Of a DNA stretch of 41,973 nt, positions 40,820-41,973 are shown in pieces (the stretch's first letter is position 1; the number at the start of each line of letters is the position of its first letter). The position numbers and the translations under genes are program-made. The notes beneath the pieces were generated by a model. It had not been told where the DNA came from. It ran no database searches and saw nothing but the letters and a program-made list of their open reading frames with translations. The stretch is from Actinomycetota bacterium (GTDB lineage Bacteria; Actinomycetota; Actinomycetes; Nanopelagicales; Nanopelagicaceae): contig VGBN01000007.1 in the NCBI GenBank assembly GCA_016870455.1, positions 1 to 41,973 of the forward strand, in the 5' to 3' direction.

Positions 40820-41973
40820 ATGAGTAAAGAGCAAGGCTTTGCAAGTATTTTGCATGTTGATATGGATGCCTTTTATGCATCTGTCTCTGAGAGAGATAAT
40901 CCAAAATTAAAAGGCAAACCGGTGGTGATTGGTGCTGGCAAACGCGGTGTGGTTTCTTCTGCAAATTATGAAGCCAGAAAATATGGCATTAAGGCAGCGA
41001 TGCCGGTGTATAAAGCCAAAGCCTTAGCACCAAATGCCATTTTTATCCCACCAGATATGGCCCGTTACGCCGAAGTATCGAAAAATGTGATGCAGATTTT
41101 TAATGAGGTAACCCCGTTAGTTGAGCCCATTTCTTTAGATGAAGCATTTTTAGATGTTACTGGTTCAAATAGATTGATTGGGTCAGCGCGAAAGATTGCC
41201 GAGATAATTCGGCAGCGAGTGCAGCAACAGGAGGGAGTAACCTGCTCAGTTGGTATCGCCCACAATAAGTTTATTGCCAAGATCGCCTCCAATCACTGTA
41301 AACCAAATGGAGTATTAGAGATTGATCCAAATCAAGTTTTACAATTTTTGCACCCGCTGCCAGCTAAAGAGATTTGGGGGGTGGGTCCAAAAACAAATGA
41401 ACAGTTAATGAAAATGGGGCTGCTAACTATCGGTGACATCGCAAATACACCACGGGGTACATTAATAAGAGTCTTAGGGGAGGCAAATGGTAGCTCCTTA
41501 TATGAACTAGCTTGGGGTCGTGATTACCGGGATGTTGAGGTTGAACATATTGAAAAAAGTATTAGTGCAGCTGAGACTTTTGATGTGGATTTGGATCTGC
41601 CCGAAGAGATTTTAAAGGAGTTTTTAAGGTTAACTGAACGAAGCGTGGAGCGGATGCGGCAGCGAGGTTTTGCGGCTAACACAATTTCCATAAAGGTAAG
41701 ATTCTCTGATTTTAAAACTATCTCTCGGTCTAAAAGTGTTGATCTGCCGCTAACTGGCACGCAGGAGATTTTTGAGGTGGTGAAAAACCTTTATCTCTCC
41801 TTAAATCTTGATCGAGCTTTAATTAGATTAGTTGGTGTCTCCTTAGACAACCTAGTTGAAGATGAACAGGTACAACAGTTGGTGTTGGGGCAGCGAGCTA
41901 ATGGCTGGCAGCAGGCAGATAAGGCGGTAGACCGAATTAAGAGCAGATTTGGCAGAGGTAGCTTGCGCCCTGC
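40820..41973 (+). CDS. dinB: DNA polymerase IV, 3' end beyond the window
   Basis: Y-family translesion polymerase. The frame is open from the ATG to the window edge (384 codons, no stop). ILHVDMDAFYASV carries the first catalytic Asp pair (near residue 14) and SLDEAFLDV the second carboxylates (near 110). CSVGIAHNKFIAKIASNHCKPNG and WGVGPKT (helix-hairpin-helix thumb) follow, then the little-finger domain. The truncation is only the window border. No SOS operator is visible, so damage control may differ from that in other bacteria. Confidence 0.94.
   Translation, partial: MSKEQGFASILHVDMDAFYASVSERDNPKLKGKPVVIGAGKRGVVSSANYEARKYGIKAAMPVYKAKALAPNAIFIPPDMARYAEVSKNVMQIFNEVTPLVEPISLDEAFLDVTGSNRLIGSARKIAEIIRQRVQQQEGVTCSVGIAHNKFIAKIASNHCKPNGVLEIDPNQVLQFLHPLPAKEIWGVGPKTNEQLMKMGLLTIGDIANTPRGTLIRVLGEANGSSLYELAWGRDYRDVEVEHIEKSISAAETFDVDLDLPEEILKEFLRLTERSVERMRQRGFAANTISIKVRFSDFKTISRSKSVDLPLTGTQEIFEVVKNLYLSLNLDRALIRLVGVSLDNLVEDEQVQQLVLGQRANGWQQADKAVDRIKSRFGRGSLRP

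Overview
The window is a gene-dense, AT-rich bacterial chromosome segment of about 42 kb. It has no rRNA, tRNA, CRISPR array or insertion sequence, and no stretch over 300 bases without a gene. Gene content and order are actinobacterial: thiL|rpmB, recG-rsmD-coaD, DUF177-rpmF-rnc-mutM-smc-ftsY, amtB-glnK, ffh, rpsP-lepB-rnhB-dprA, and an aroG/pknL/isoprenyl synthase/metF neighbourhood like that of mycobacteria. Low GC, tiny intergenic gaps, many 0-4 nt overlaps and missing members of normally conserved operons fit a streamlined aquatic actinobacterium (acI/Nanopelagicales-like). This placement is inference; no 16S gene is present.

Layout. (1) 1-17.8 kb, mostly + strand: housekeeping genes for ribosomes, DNA repair and recombination, SMC, the SRP pathway (ftsY, ffh), ammonium uptake with PII, signal peptidase, RNase HII, DprA and Era. 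Several expected neighbours are missing: a DAK phosphatase, glnD, KH-rimM-trmD-rplS, and yraN/comM. (2) 17.8-28.5 kb: two DMT exporters, an HSL-type esterase, phosphofructokinase with a pyrophosphate-type active site, class II DAHP synthase, alkylguanine methyltransferase, threonine aldolase, endonuclease IV, a four-PASTA Ser/Thr kinase, and a PnuC vitamin transporter with a small P-loop kinase. (3) 28.5-39.0 kb: a carotenoid region in three units: a split lycopene cyclase (+), crtE-crtI-crtB (-), and a five-gene operon (-) of alpha/beta hydrolase, CrtA-like oxygenase, CruF-like hydratase, GT2 glycosyltransferase and a second CrtI-type enzyme. metF and a CDP-alcohol phosphotransferase sit between the last two. 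(4) 39.0-42 kb: rhodanese, TauE/SafE permease, DoxX protein and a 3'-truncated dinB.

How the genes may work together. The carotenoid genes predict GGPP to phytoene to lycopene, cyclised to beta rings. Acyclic psi ends could be hydrated (CruF), desaturated (second CrtI), oxidised near C2 (CrtA) and glycosylated (GT2), giving a myxol-like polar carotenoid.

Most striking observations: an SMC of 1035 aa with no recognisable hinge; a -10-like TANNNT box 6-9 nt before the start codon of fourteen operon-first genes, implying widespread leaderless transcription; two divergent pairs (crtE/metF, hydrolase/rhodanese) whose -10 boxes overlap; and an rnc gene that seems to need a CTG start.
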